Counted from the first letter of the stretch, positions 14,021 to 22,241 are shown. The stretch: DNA of 24,750 nt from Palsa-739 sp036512155 (GCA_036512155.1 DATCBD010000057.1:1-24750), one strand, 5' to 3'. Numbers and translations: made by a program. Notes: generated from the letters alone by a model not told the origin.

Positions 14021-15064
14021 CTACCCGAAAAAGGCTTGCGCCACCGCGTACCACTCCGGCGGCACGGTCTTCAGCTCCGCGGTCGCCTCGGCGAGCGGAA
14101 CCGAGACAATGTCGTCGCCGCGGAGCGCGGCCATCGTCCCGAACTCGCCGGCGCGCGTGAGCTCCGCCGCCTTCAGGCCGAAGCGGGTGGCGAGCACGCG
14201 GTCGCGCGGCGTCGGGCTGCCTCCGCGCTGCACGTGGCCGAGCACGGTCACCCGCGTCTCGAACCCTGTGCGCTGCTCGATCTCCCGGCCGAGCACCTCG
14301 CCGACGCCGCGGTTGCCGAGGATGACGTGCCCGAACTGGTCGACCTCGCCGCTGTCCTGCACGCCCGGCAGCTCGCACCCCTCGGAGATGACGACGATGG
14401 AGAAGTTCTTCCCGCGCGCGTGGCGCTTGCGGATCGACTCGGTGACCTCGTCGAAGTCGACCGGCTGCTCGGGGATGAGGATCACGTCGGCGCCGCCTGC
14501 GATCCCGCTCATGACGGCGATCCAGCCCGCATGGCGGCCCATCACCTCGACGACCATGACGCGGTTGTGCGACTCGGCCGTCGTGTGCAGCCGGTCGATG
14601 GCCTCGGTCGCGATCGTCACCGCGGTGTCGAAGCCGAACGTGTAGTCGGTGCCGGAGAGGTCGTTGTCGATCGTCTTGGGGACGCCGACGACGGGGAGCC
14701 CGTACTCGGTGAAGAGCCGCGACGCCACGCCGAGCGTGTCCTCGCCGCCGATCGCTACGAGCGCGTCCAACTCGCGGTCGCGGAAGTTCTGGAGGACCTT
14801 CTCGACGCCGCCGTCGAGCTTGAACGGGTTCGTACGGCTCGTGCCGATGATCGTCCCGCCGCGCGGGAGGATTCCCGACACCTCCTGCACGCCGAGGTCC
14901 TGGAAGCGACCCTCGACGAGGCCGCGCCAGCCCTCGAGCACGGCAACGGCGTCCCAGCCCGCCTCGTCGGAGCTGCGGACGACGGCCCGGATGACCGCGT
15001 TCAGGCCGGGACAGTCGCCCCCGCCGGTGAGCATGCCGACCGTCTTCGCCACGGCCCTAGTCAT
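14021..15064 (-). CDS. pfkA: 6-phosphofructokinase, pyrophosphate-type active site
   Basis: 347 residues. It phosphorylates fructose-6-phosphate to fructose-1,6-bisphosphate. Landmarks: MLTGGGDCPGLNAVIR (11-26), IGGEDTLGVA (105-114), PKTIDNDLSGTDYTFG (129-144) with the catalytic base D133, EVMGRHAGW, GHVQRGGSP and a substrate-binding EGCELPG region. Position 109 is Asp and 130 is Lys; these correspond to E. coli residues 104 and 124, both Gly in ATP enzymes. The Asp/Lys pair is the established mark of pyrophosphate-dependent enzymes such as that of Amycolatopsis methanolica, so PPi is the predicted donor. The ATG at 15064 is used; the open frame continues into the tRNA but has no basis as protein. 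It would draw the fructose-6-phosphate made by the amino-sugar locus into glycolysis. Confidence 0.92.
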   Translation of the reverse strand: MTRAVAKTVGMLTGGGDCPGLNAVIRAVVRSSDEAGWDAVAVLEGWRGLVEGRFQDLGVQEVSGILPRGGTIIGTSRTNPFKLDGGVEKVLQNFRDRELDALVAIGGEDTLGVASRLFTEYGLPVVGVPKTIDNDLSGTDYTFGFDTAVTIATEAIDRLHTTAESHNRVMVVEVMGRHAGWIAVMSGIAGGADVILIPEQPVDFDEVTESIRKRHARGKNFSIVVISEGCELPGVQDSGEVDQFGHVILGNRGVGEVLGREIEQRTGFETRVTVLGHVQRGGSPTPRDRVLATRFGLKAAELTRAGEFGTMAALRGDDIVSVPLAEATAELKTVPPEWYAVAQAFFG

Positions 15065-15106
15065 AGCCGCTCGGACCGGGCTCCGTGTCCGTAATCGACG
15101 GTTTGA

Positions 15107-15190
15107 TGCGGCGGGTGGGACTCGAACCCACACGTCCCGAAGGACAATGGCTTTTGAGGCCATCGCGTCGACCAGTTGCGCCACCGCCGC
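15107..15190 (-). tRNA. tRNA-Leu, anticodon CAA
   Basis: Read on the minus strand, the 84-nt sequence folds as a class II tRNA. The acceptor stem GCGGCGG/CCGCCGC is perfect, the anticodon stem ATGGC/GCCAT encloses loop CTCAAAA (anticodon CAA at 15156-15154, reading UUG), there is a long variable arm with TGTCCTTCGGGACG, and a T arm GTGGG-TTCGAGT-CCCAC. The discriminator base is A and CCA is not encoded. The long variable arm and the CAA anticodon identify leucine. Confidence 0.95.
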
Positions 15191-15201
15191 GGGCGTTCAG
15201 C

Positions 15202-15207
15202 ATTGTA
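15202..15207 (-). promoter_or_regulatory. -10 box (TACAAT) of the tRNA-Leu promoter
   Basis: On the minus strand TACAAT is separated by 11 bases from the tRNA 5' end, predicting a leader of about five bases. It matches five of six bases of TATAAT. A TTGGTC further upstream is 21 bases away, too far for a good -35. The tRNA and pfkA are only 42 bp apart with no terminator seen, so they may share a transcript. Confidence 0.5.
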
Positions 15208-15236
15208 GGCCCTGCCGAAAACATGACCGACCAAGC

Positions 15237-15265
15237 TTGAAACCCGGGCAAGGGCGCGAAATACT
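15237..15265 (+). promoter_or_regulatory. Sigma-70-type promoter of the Liv-type transporter operon
   Basis: TTGAAA at 15237-15242 (5 of 6 bases of the -35 consensus), a 17-base spacer, and AATACT at 15260-15265 (4 of 6, with the key A2 and T6). Transcription would start near 15272, giving a 5' leader of about 70 bases before the binding-protein start. This is the best two-box promoter in the window and fits the high expression usual for binding proteins. The rest of the 154-bp gap between the tRNA and the gene shows nothing else recognisable. Confidence 0.6.
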
Positions 15266-15344
15266 CCCCCAACGCAAGTCCGAGGGCGGATAAGGCTCTT
15301 CCCGCGGCTGGAACACATCGGGTCGGACAATGGAGGAGGGAGCG

Positions 15345-16619
15345 TTGAGTAAGAAGCTTTCGCTGTTGGTGCTCGGCGTTGCGGCAGCCGTTGCCGTCGT
15401 CGTCGCCGGAACCACGGGCACTGCACGCAGCGCGACGGCCAGCGTGACACCGCTGCCGTCGTCGTCGTGCGGCCCCATCGTCTACAAGGGGTCCGGCTCG
15501 CCGGACTTCATCATTGCGTCTGACCTTCCGTTGCAGGGCGCGGTCCGGCACCAGACGGTGCAGGTCTCGCGCGCGGAGATCTGGGCGCTGGCGAACGCGG
15601 GCTGGAAGGCCGGCTCGTACAAGATCGGCTACCAGTCCTGCGACGACTCGACCGCTCAGACGGGCGGCTGGGACACCGCGAAGTGCGCAACGAATGCGCA
15701 CCTCTTCGCCAACAACAGGTCGATCATCGCCGTCCTCGGGACGTTCAACTCCGGCTGCGCCAAGATCGAGGTGCCGATCGGCAACCGCGCCTCGCTCCTC
15801 TGGGTCAGCCCGGCGAACACGAACCCGGGTCTCACGAAGAAGTGGGACGTCGGCGAGCCGCAGAAGTACTACCCGACCGGCGTTCGCAACTTCGCTCGCG
15901 TCGTCGCGACCGACGACATCCAGGGCCCGGCCGACGCGATGTGGTCGAAGGCGCTTGGGTTCAAGAAGGTGTACGTCCTGAACGACAAGCAGACGTACGG
16001 CTTCGGCGTCGCCACGACCTACCGGGCGGCAGCGACGAAGCTCGGCATCAAGGTTGCCGGCTTCGAGGGTTGGGACGCGAAGGCGTCGAGCTATGAGGCA
16101 CTGGCGACCCGGATCAAGGCGTCGGGCGCGCAGGCCGTCTTCCTCGGCGGCATCGTCTGCAACAACGGCGCGAAGCTCATGCAGGACATCAAGTCGGTGG
16201 ATCCCAAGATCCAGCTGCAGATGCCTGACGGCTTCAGTGACCCGAACGCGAACGGCACCGTCGGCAACGGCTCGTACATCAGCGTCGCCGGCGAGCCGCC
16301 GAAGGCTCTGACGGGCGTGGGCGCCACGTTCATCAAGAGCTTCGGCAAGCAGATCGGCACGACCCCGAACCCGTACGCCGCATATGGCGCGCAGGCCATG
16401 GACGTCGCCCTCGAGGCGATCGTCAAGGGCGGCGGCCAGCGGGCGGCGGTCACGAAGTCCGTCTTCGGGCTCACGATCACCAACGGCATCCTCGGGACGT
16501 TCACGATCAACTCGAGCGGCGACACGAGCCTGACGCCGATCACGATCTACAAGCAGGCCGGCAAGAACCTCAACCCGGTCAAGACGCTCGTGCCTGCCGC
16601 GAGCCTGATCGGCGGGTAA
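15345..16619 (+). CDS. Branched-chain amino acid-type ABC transporter substrate-binding protein (LivJ-like)
   Basis: 424 residues from the TTG at 15345. A signal peptide follows at once (MSKKLSLLVLGVAAAVAVVV, then TARSA). No lipobox cysteine is evident, so it may be released or held otherwise. The mature protein is a type-1 periplasmic-binding fold: IASDLPLQGAVRHQTVQ near its start, LGTFNSGCAKIEVPIGNRASL, GFKKVYVLNDKQTYGFGVA, and VFLGGIVCNNGAKLMQDIK. It feeds the Liv-type permeases downstream. I prefer TTG over the in-frame ATG at 15330 because AGGAGG (15334-15339) sits five bases before TTG and lies inside the longer reading. The ligand is not deducible; the family also carries amides, aromatics and urea-like compounds. 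Confidence 0.88.
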   Translation: MSKKLSLLVLGVAAAVAVVVAGTTGTARSATASVTPLPSSSCGPIVYKGSGSPDFIIASDLPLQGAVRHQTVQVSRAEIWALANAGWKAGSYKIGYQSCDDSTAQTGGWDTAKCATNAHLFANNRSIIAVLGTFNSGCAKIEVPIGNRASLLWVSPANTNPGLTKKWDVGEPQKYYPTGVRNFARVVATDDIQGPADAMWSKALGFKKVYVLNDKQTYGFGVATTYRAAATKLGIKVAGFEGWDAKASSYEALATRIKASGAQAVFLGGIVCNNGAKLMQDIKSVDPKIQLQMPDGFSDPNANGTVGNGSYISVAGEPPKALTGVGATFIKSFGKQIGTTPNPYAAYGAQAMDVALEAIVKGGGQRAAVTKSVFGLTITNGILGTFTINSSGDTSLTPITIYKQAGKNLNPVKTLVPAASLIGG

Positions 16620-16643
16620 CGCAAGAGGACAGTTCGGTACTCC

Positions 16644-16675
16644 ACCGGGGGAGGCTCGACCGAGCCTCCCCCGGT
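16644..16675 (+). terminator. 15-bp perfect hairpin between binding-protein and permease genes (terminator-like or mRNA stabiliser)
   Basis: The arms 16644-16658 and 16661-16675 are perfect 15-bp complements (left arm begins ACCGGGGG, right arm ends CCCCCGGT) with only two bases between. No T-run follows. It lies 24 bp after the binding-protein stop and 20 bp before the LivH start. Similar hairpins between binding-protein and permease genes raise the amount of binding protein by partial termination or by protecting the 3' end. Confidence 0.6.
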
Positions 16676-16695
16676 CTCATCAGAACGAACTCCTG

Positions 16696-17757
16696 ATGGC
16701 AACCCACGCTCACACGGAAGTGTCGCTGCGGCGCAGGCGCTCGTACAGCTCGTACGTGATGCCCGCGGTCGCGACGCTGCTCGTCGCGCTTCTCATCGCG
16801 TGGCTTGTCGTCAACTTCGTCAAGGGGCCGGCGTACTTCGTCACCATCGGGTTCATCGGCCTCACGAACGGCGCGCTCTACGCGCTCGTCGCGCTCGGCT
16901 ACACGCTCGTGTACGGGATCCTCGAGCTGATCAACTTCGCGCACGGCGACGTGTTCATGCTCGGAGGGCTCTTCTCCGCGACGATGCTCCTCTCGGTCTT
17001 CCACCTTCACGCGCACGCGTCGACGCTCGCCCTCGTGGCCGCGATCGTCGGGTCGCTGCTCGTTGCGATGGCCGCCTGCGGCATCCTCAATGCCGCCATC
17101 GAACGGGTCGCCTATCGCCCGTTGCGCGGGGCGCCTCGAGTGGCGCCGCTGATCACGGCGATCGGGATGTCGTTCATCCTCGAGGACGTCGCCATCGGCT
17201 GGAAGGGGCCCGGTTACACAGCCGTGCCGAGCCTCCTCCCGACCGGACCGGTGTTCTCGGTTGCGGGGATCACGTACACCTGGGAGAAGTTGATCGTCGT
17301 CGCGATCACGGCGCCGGTGCTCTTGCTCCTCGTCTGGTTCGTCAAGCAGACGCGCCAGGGCAAGGCAATGCGCGCGACGGCCCAGGACCGCGACGCCGCG
17401 GCGATGATGGGTATCGACGTCAACAGAACGATCTCGTTCACGTTCATCCTCGCCGGCGCGCTCGCCGGCACGGGCGGCCTCGTGTACGCGCTCTACTTCG
17501 GGCAGATCCGGTACGACACCGGCTACCAGATCGGGCTGATCGCATTCACCGCCGCAGTGCTCGGCGGGATCGGGAACCTGCCCGGCGCGGTGCTGGGCGC
17601 GCTCCTCATCGGCTTCATCCAATCGTTCAACGAGGGGCTGCTGTGGCACGCGCCCGGCAGCGACTGGACGGAGTCGATCGTGTTCTCGATCCTCATCCTC
17701 ATCCTCGTGTTCCGCCCCGAGGGGCTCCTCGGGGAACGAACGCCGGAAGGCGCCTGA
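16696..17757 (+). CDS. livH: Branched-chain amino acid-type ABC transporter permease, LivH
   Basis: 353 residues, longer than the usual 290-310 because of an N-terminal cytoplasmic stretch and an extra helix (VATLLVALLIAWLVVNFV). The LivH core is clear: GLTNGALYALVALGYTLVYGILELINFAHGD, where the NFAHGD turn is diagnostic, YRPLRGAPRVAPLITAIGMS, and the ATPase-docking loop in GKAMRATAQDRDAAAMMGID. It ends with GGIGNLPGAVLGALLIGF and FRPEGLLG. It forms the membrane channel with LivM. The ATG at 16696 is the first in-frame start after the hairpin. One base separates its stop from the LivM start. The substrate follows that of the unassigned binding protein. Confidence 0.92.
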   Translation: MATHAHTEVSLRRRRSYSSYVMPAVATLLVALLIAWLVVNFVKGPAYFVTIGFIGLTNGALYALVALGYTLVYGILELINFAHGDVFMLGGLFSATMLLSVFHLHAHASTLALVAAIVGSLLVAMAACGILNAAIERVAYRPLRGAPRVAPLITAIGMSFILEDVAIGWKGPGYTAVPSLLPTGPVFSVAGITYTWEKLIVVAITAPVLLLLVWFVKQTRQGKAMRATAQDRDAAAMMGIDVNRTISFTFILAGALAGTGGLVYALYFGQIRYDTGYQIGLIAFTAAVLGGIGNLPGAVLGALLIGFIQSFNEGLLWHAPGSDWTESIVFSILILILVFRPEGLLGERTPEGA

Positions 17758-17758
17758 C

Positions 17759-19219
17759 ATGCGGCGCCGGCTCAGGGCTGCGATTTCCGCCGGCTGGTGG
17801 GAAGCCCTCGGTCGCCTCGGTCTGAGTCACGAGCGGTGGACTGCGCTGCCGACGACCGTTCGCCGGGCGGTGAAGGCTGTGATCTGGACCGGCATCAGCC
17901 TGCTGCTCGTCGCCTTCCTCGGCGTCTGGCAGTGGTCGGCGCTCCCGATGGCGGCGGTCGTCCTCGTTCTCGTTGTTCCACGTTACGGCGGTGTGACGAT
18001 CCGCGGTCGGAAGGTCGGCCGGTACATCATTCCGCTCGCGGTCCTCGCCATCGCGATCACGTATCCGTTCTACGCGTACAGCGCGGACGGCGTCAGCCCG
18101 GGACTGCCGCAGCTTCCGATCTTCGGCACGTTCCCGCTCATGAGCACGATGGTGAACATGGGCATCTTCTCGATGATGGCGCTCGGGTTGAACTTCGTCG
18201 TCGGCTATGCCGGCCTGCTCGACCTCGGCTATGTCGCCTTCTTCGCGATCGGCTCGTACATGGCAGGCTGGCTCGCGTCGTCGCAGTTCTCCCAGGTCAA
18301 CATCCGGTTCGGCGGCATCGGCGTCATTCAGGGGCTGACGGGGATCCACATCTCGATCTGGCTCGTGCTGATCGCAGCCGGAATCGTCACAGCGTTGGCG
18401 GGCGTCATCATCGGACTGCCGACGCTGCGCCTGCGCGGCGACTATCTCGCGATCGTCACGCTCGGGTTCGGCGAGATCCTCCCGATCGTCGCCCGTAACG
18501 GGGACAGCCTGGGCGGGTTCAACCTGACGAACGGGACAGGCGGGATCACACCGATCGATCCGCCCGGCTTCGGCAACTGGTTCCACCATCACCTCGGTCT
18601 GCCGGCGAACTACGGCGCGCTCGGAACGACGTTCGACCGGGACTACTTCTGGACCGTGCTCGTCCTCCTCCTGCTCACGATCTTCTGCAGCGCGCGCCTG
18701 CGTGATTCGCGCCTCGGCCGTGCGTGGATCGCGATTCGCGAGGACGAGGTCGCGGCCGCCGCGATGGGCATTCCGCTCATGCGCACGAAGACCTGGGCCT
18801 ACGCGACCGGCGCATTCTTCGGCGGGGTCGCGGGCGCGTACTACGCGAGCTACAACGGCAGCTCGAACCCCGACGAGTTCTACTTCCAGATCTCCGTCTT
18901 CATCCTCGTCATGGTGATCCTCGGCGGGATGGGAAACATCTGGGGCGTCATCCTGGGGGCGTGCTTCCTCACCTACCTGAACTCCGAGGGGCTCAATAAC
19001 ATCGGCGCCTGGCTCAACGGCCACTTCGGTCCTGGCGGATCCGACTTCCAGATCTGGCACACCCCGCTCGACGTGCCGTTGTACAACTTCGGGATCTACG
19101 GCGTGATCCTCGTGGTCGTGATGTTGCTGCGACCCGAGGGCCTGATCCCGAGCCGTCGCCGCGCCGCCGAGTTCCACGAAGGCGTGCACGATCAGCCGCT
19201 CTACGACCCAGCCGTGTGA
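17759..19219 (+). CDS. livM: Branched-chain amino acid-type ABC transporter permease, LivM
   Basis: 486 residues, longer than the family core of about 330 owing to an N-terminal extension with roughly three extra hydrophobic segments (for example IWTGISLLLVAFLGVW and AAVVLVLVVP). The LivM core begins near residue 120: GLNFVVGYAGLLDLGYVAFFAIGSY is the diagnostic stretch, then GDYLAIVTLGFGEI, the docking loop GRAWIAIREDEVAAAAMGI, GGMGNIWGVILGA and LLRPEGLIPSRRR. It pairs with LivH. The ATG at 17759 lies one base after the livH stop. Its TGA is shared with the next start (TGATG). A C-terminal soluble tail of about 20 residues follows the last helix. Confidence 0.92.
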   Translation: MRRRLRAAISAGWWEALGRLGLSHERWTALPTTVRRAVKAVIWTGISLLLVAFLGVWQWSALPMAAVVLVLVVPRYGGVTIRGRKVGRYIIPLAVLAIAITYPFYAYSADGVSPGLPQLPIFGTFPLMSTMVNMGIFSMMALGLNFVVGYAGLLDLGYVAFFAIGSYMAGWLASSQFSQVNIRFGGIGVIQGLTGIHISIWLVLIAAGIVTALAGVIIGLPTLRLRGDYLAIVTLGFGEILPIVARNGDSLGGFNLTNGTGGITPIDPPGFGNWFHHHLGLPANYGALGTTFDRDYFWTVLVLLLLTIFCSARLRDSRLGRAWIAIREDEVAAAAMGIPLMRTKTWAYATGAFFGGVAGAYYASYNGSSNPDEFYFQISVFILVMVILGGMGNIWGVILGACFLTYLNSEGLNNIGAWLNGHFGPGGSDFQIWHTPLDVPLYNFGIYGVILVVVMLLRPEGLIPSRRRAAEFHEGVHDQPLYDPAV

Positions 19220-20001
19220 TGACCGAAGCGCTTCTTCAGACCCACTCGTTGCGCAAGGAGTTCGGCGGTCTCGTCGCGGTCGACGACGTCGACTTCGTCG
19301 TGCCGGAAGGCTCGATCGTCAGCCTGATCGGGCCGAACGGTGCGGGCAAGACGACGTTCTTCAACATGCTCACGGGCGTCTACCAGCCGACGGCGGGAGC
19401 CGTCGTCTTCGCGGGCGAGGATATGACCGGGAAGCCTCCGCACGCGTACACGCAGCGCGGGATCGGCCGCACGTTCCAGAACATCCGCCTCTTCCAGAAC
19501 ATGACCGCGCTCGAGAATGTGCTCGTCGGGATGCATACGCGCCTGAAGGGAAACCTCATCGGGGCGATCCTCAGAACGCCGCGTGTCAAGCACGAGGAGG
19601 GTGACGCGCGCGCTCGTGCGCGCGAGCTGCTCGAGTACAGCGGGCTGCGGCGGAAGGACAGCGTGATCGGACGCAACCTGTCGTACGGTGACCAGCGTCG
19701 GCTCGAAGTCGCGCGCGCCCTCGCCACCGAGCCGAAGCTGCTGCTGCTCGACGAGCCGACTGCCGGCATGAACCCGCAGGAGACGGCGGAGTTCACCGAC
19801 TTCGTCGCACGGCTGCGGGCCGACCGCGATCTCACGGTTCTCCTCATCGAGCACGACATGCGTGTGGTCATGGGCGTGTCCGACCGCGTCACTGTGCTCG
19901 ACTACGGCGAGAAGATCGCCGAGGGTACGCCGTCCGAGATCCAGAAGAACGATCGTGTCATCGAGGCGTACCTCGGCAGCGCGGCGGTGAGCACGTCGTG
20001 A
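19219..20001 (+). CDS. livG: ABC transporter ATP-binding protein, LivG
   Basis: 260 residues. Walker A GPNGAGKTT (38-46), the Q-loop in RTFQNIRLFQNMTALENV, signature LSYGDQRRLEVARAL (about 154), Walker B LLLLDEPTAGMN (about 174) and the H-loop in LLIEHDM are all intact. The long insert between Q-loop and signature (MHTRLKGNLIGAILRTP) and the AGMNPQET segment are marks of LivG rather than LivF. It hydrolyses ATP on the cytoplasmic face together with LivF. The start ATG overlaps the livM stop as TGATG; a GTG at 19216 is directly in front of it and in frame, so the start is uncertain by one codon. It overlaps livF by GTGA. Confidence 0.94.
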   Translation: MTEALLQTHSLRKEFGGLVAVDDVDFVVPEGSIVSLIGPNGAGKTTFFNMLTGVYQPTAGAVVFAGEDMTGKPPHAYTQRGIGRTFQNIRLFQNMTALENVLVGMHTRLKGNLIGAILRTPRVKHEEGDARARARELLEYSGLRRKDSVIGRNLSYGDQRRLEVARALATEPKLLLLDEPTAGMNPQETAEFTDFVARLRADRDLTVLLIEHDMRVVMGVSDRVTVLDYGEKIAEGTPSEIQKNDRVIEAYLGSAAVSTS

Positions 20002-20726
20002 GCGCACAGCCGGCCACGCTGCTCGAGCTGAAGGATGTGGAGACGTACTACGGGTCCATCCAGGCGCTGAAGGGGATCTCCATCGAAGTGCGCGAGGGAG
20101 AGATCGTCACGCTCATCGGCGCCAACGGCGCCGGCAAGTCGACGACACTTCGTTCGATCAACGGGCTGAACCATCCGCGCAAGGGAACGATCTCGTTCCA
20201 GGGCCGCGACATCACGCACGATGCGCCGCACTCGATCGTCAAGAGAGGGATCGCCCAGTCGCCGGAGGGCCGCAAGCTCTTCCCGCGCATGAGCGTGACC
20301 GAGAATCTCGAGATGGGCGCGTTCCAGCGTTCCGACCGCGGCGCGATCCGTGAGGACATGGAGCGTGTCTTCACGCTCTTCCCGCGTCTGGCCGAACGGC
20401 GGACACAGAAGGCGGGGACGATGTCCGGCGGCGAGCAGCAGATGTGCGCCATAGGGCGCGCGCTCATGGCGAAGCCGACGCTGCTCATGCTCGACGAGCC
20501 GTCGATGGGGCTTGCACCGATCTTCGTCGAGCGCATCTTCGAGACGATCGTCGAGGTCAACAAGCAGGGAACGTCGATTCTCCTCGTCGAGCAGAACGCG
20601 CTCATGGCGCTGCACGTCGCGAATCGCGGCTACGTGCTCGAGACGGGAACGGTCGCGCTCGCCGACGACGCGAAGGCGCTCGCGCAGAACCCGCAGGTTC
20701 GCAAGACATATCTCGGCGAGATCTAA
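19998..20726 (+). CDS. livF: ABC transporter ATP-binding protein, LivF
   Basis: 242 residues, typical for LivF (about 235). Walker A GANGAGKST (41-49), the PEGRKLFPRMSVTENLEMGA segment characteristic of LivF, signature MSGGEQQMCAIGRAL (about 142), Walker B LLMLDEPSMGLAP (about 162) and LLVEQNA with the switch residue region are present. It forms the nucleotide-binding heterodimer with LivG. The start GTG overlaps the livG stop. Its TAA overlaps the TAG of the convergent LarA-like gene in the four bases CTAA (20723-20726), so no terminator lies between the two. Confidence 0.94.
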   Translation: MSAQPATLLELKDVETYYGSIQALKGISIEVREGEIVTLIGANGAGKSTTLRSINGLNHPRKGTISFQGRDITHDAPHSIVKRGIAQSPEGRKLFPRMSVTENLEMGAFQRSDRGAIREDMERVFTLFPRLAERRTQKAGTMSGGEQQMCAIGRALMAKPTLLMLDEPSMGLAPIFVERIFETIVEVNKQGTSILLVEQNALMALHVANRGYVLETGTVALADDAKALAQNPQVRKTYLGEI

Positions 20727-22225
20727 GCTCGACCGACGCGCAGCGGGAAGTACGGCGGGCTGAGGAGGAAGCCGATGCGCGGCGTGCCGCTCGTGCGTCC
20801 ACGGGCGAGGTCGAGCGCAGCGCCGATGCCGTGCACGGGAACGAAGCCGAGCTGCCGGACGGCGGTGGCGTCGGCCGCGCCGGCGACGAGGACGGCACCC
20901 AAGCGCCCGAGCGCCGGCTGGCACGCGTTCCAGTCGCGAAACGGCAACAGCGGGTGCACGGTGCGGCCGTTGCGATAGTCCGCGATGCCGCGTGGGTTGG
21001 ACGCGGCGGCGCGTTCAGCCTCGGCGAGCATCTCCGGGTCGCGGCCGATGCGCGCCGCATGGAAGAACGGGCGATACGGCGTCTGCGTGGGGTGCGCGAA
21101 CGTGCGCGTGAAACGGTGGGCGAGGATGGCGGTGCCACCGTCGACCACCGGAAACGCGTCGCGCCAGAGGCGTAGGGCGAGGCCCAGGCCGAGATACGCA
21201 GCCAGCAGCGGGTTCGGCCCTTCCCGCGGAAGGTACGGGGTCGTTCCCGGCACGCCGATGACGATCGCGTCGAGCGGCCCGTCGAGCTCCGCCCGGCGAA
21301 GCTCGACCGCGCGCAGGAGCGCTTCGGCGTGCGCGACGGACGGTGGTCCGGCAAACGCTGCCGCGGCGGTCACCTCGGTCTGGAGCGAGTGCAGGATCTC
21401 GCGCCGTGCGCGATCGGGCAGCGCGGCGAAGACGTGGCGGAGCGGCGATCTCGCCACACGTTCGACCGCCTCGGGGTCGTACGGATAGCCGCGGAGCGCG
21501 CCGGATGTGCGCGGATGGTTGAGCACGAGCGAAACGCCGATCACCGGCAGCCGGCGGGCGAGCGCCCGCTCGAGCGCCACGCCGAGGTGCCAGCCCTGCG
21601 ACGCGCTCGTCTCGAGGAGCGAATATGCGCCGGCCGCACGCTGCGCATGGGCATCCGCCGCGCCGAGGAGCATGGCAGGCCCGCCGTGCAGCACCGTCTC
21701 GGCGGCGCTCACGACGAGGACGAGCTCGGTCTCGACGAGCGCGCGATTCACCCGGAGCGGCGGCTGAGATGAGTCATCGAGCACGGCGAGCTCCGGGTCC
21801 TCGGCGTCGTGGATGACGACATGACCGTGGAAACGGCGGGCGAGGTCGCGTGTGACGAACCCTTCGAGCTCGCGCTGCGTCGTCCGCCGCGCAAGGCCGC
21901 ACGCGACGAGGATGGTCTGGTAACCGGTTGGGATTCCGAGCCGCTCGAGCTCGTCGATCACCGCGCCGATCGCAAGCTGGCGCGGATCCGCCGCGCTGCC
22001 CGGGATCGGCAGTGCGGGCGGCTCGACGACGATCGTCGCGCGCCCGCGTCGGCGCACGAGCGCCTCGAGCGGCTCTCCTTCGAGCGGGAAGCGGAGGGCG
22101 TCGCGCACTGCCGCGCCGACATCCGCGATGCCCACGCCCGGCGCCGGCGGACGGAGCACGATCGCATCGTCCGGAGCGGCCGCGATGACGAGCTTCGTGC
22201 CTGCGAGTAACGGGATCCGGAGCAT
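20723..22225 (-). CDS. LarA-like (DUF2088, lactate-racemase family) protein with altered active site
   Basis: 500 residues, longer than LarA (about 425). The N-terminal LarA domain is recognisable from its order: TIVVEPPALPIPG (64-76), GYQTILVACGLARRTTQREL (101-120), HVVIHDAEDPEL (135-146), LRVNRALVETELVLVVSAAETVLHGGP (157-183). LarA isomerises D- and L-lactate with a nickel-pincer cofactor. H180 fits the second catalytic histidine (H174 of Lactiplantibacillus LarA). The first, H108 in the ATGFHRPS motif, is replaced here (ACGLARRTT), and the SGGRK cofactor lysine is absent (GGPAMLLGAAD). It is therefore probably not a standard lactate racemase. The C-terminal third is not recognisable. The ATG at 22225 lies six bases after TAAGGT on its strand. 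No larB, larC or larE genes are present. Confidence 0.6.
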   Translation of the reverse strand: MLRIPLLAGTKLVIAAAPDDAIVLRPPAPGVGIADVGAAVRDALRFPLEGEPLEALVRRRGRATIVVEPPALPIPGSAADPRQLAIGAVIDELERLGIPTGYQTILVACGLARRTTQRELEGFVTRDLARRFHGHVVIHDAEDPELAVLDDSSQPPLRVNRALVETELVLVVSAAETVLHGGPAMLLGAADAHAQRAAGAYSLLETSASQGWHLGVALERALARRLPVIGVSLVLNHPRTSGALRGYPYDPEAVERVARSPLRHVFAALPDRARREILHSLQTEVTAAAAFAGPPSVAHAEALLRAVELRRAELDGPLDAIVIGVPGTTPYLPREGPNPLLAAYLGLGLALRLWRDAFPVVDGGTAILAHRFTRTFAHPTQTPYRPFFHAARIGRDPEMLAEAERAAASNPRGIADYRNGRTVHPLLPFRDWNACQPALGRLGAVLVAGAADATAVRQLGFVPVHGIGAALDLARGRTSGTPRIGFLLSPPYFPLRVGRA

Positions 22226-22231
22226 GCGCGG

Positions 22232-22241
22232 ACCTTAGACT
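22232..22241. promoter_or_regulatory. Overlapping divergent -10 elements for the larA-like gene and polA
   Basis: The ten bases ACCTTAGACT contain TAGACT on the plus strand (22236-22241), six bases before the polA ATG, and TAAGGT on the minus strand (22237-22232), six bases before the other ATG. The hexamers share the self-complementary TA at 22236-22237. Both spacings place transcription start on the A of the start codon, so both messages would be leaderless. No ribosome-binding site is present on either side and no -35 box is clear. Confidence 0.6.

Noticed and set aside
14010..14378. N-terminal extension of the ArsB-like permease into pfkA
   Set aside because: The extra 123 codons are an Arg-rich out-of-frame reading of pfkA; the membrane protein begins at the GTG at 14009.
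15065..15184. Upstream extension of the phosphofructokinase frame through the tRNA
   Set aside because: The stretch encodes tRNA-Leu; enzyme homology begins at the ATG at 15064.
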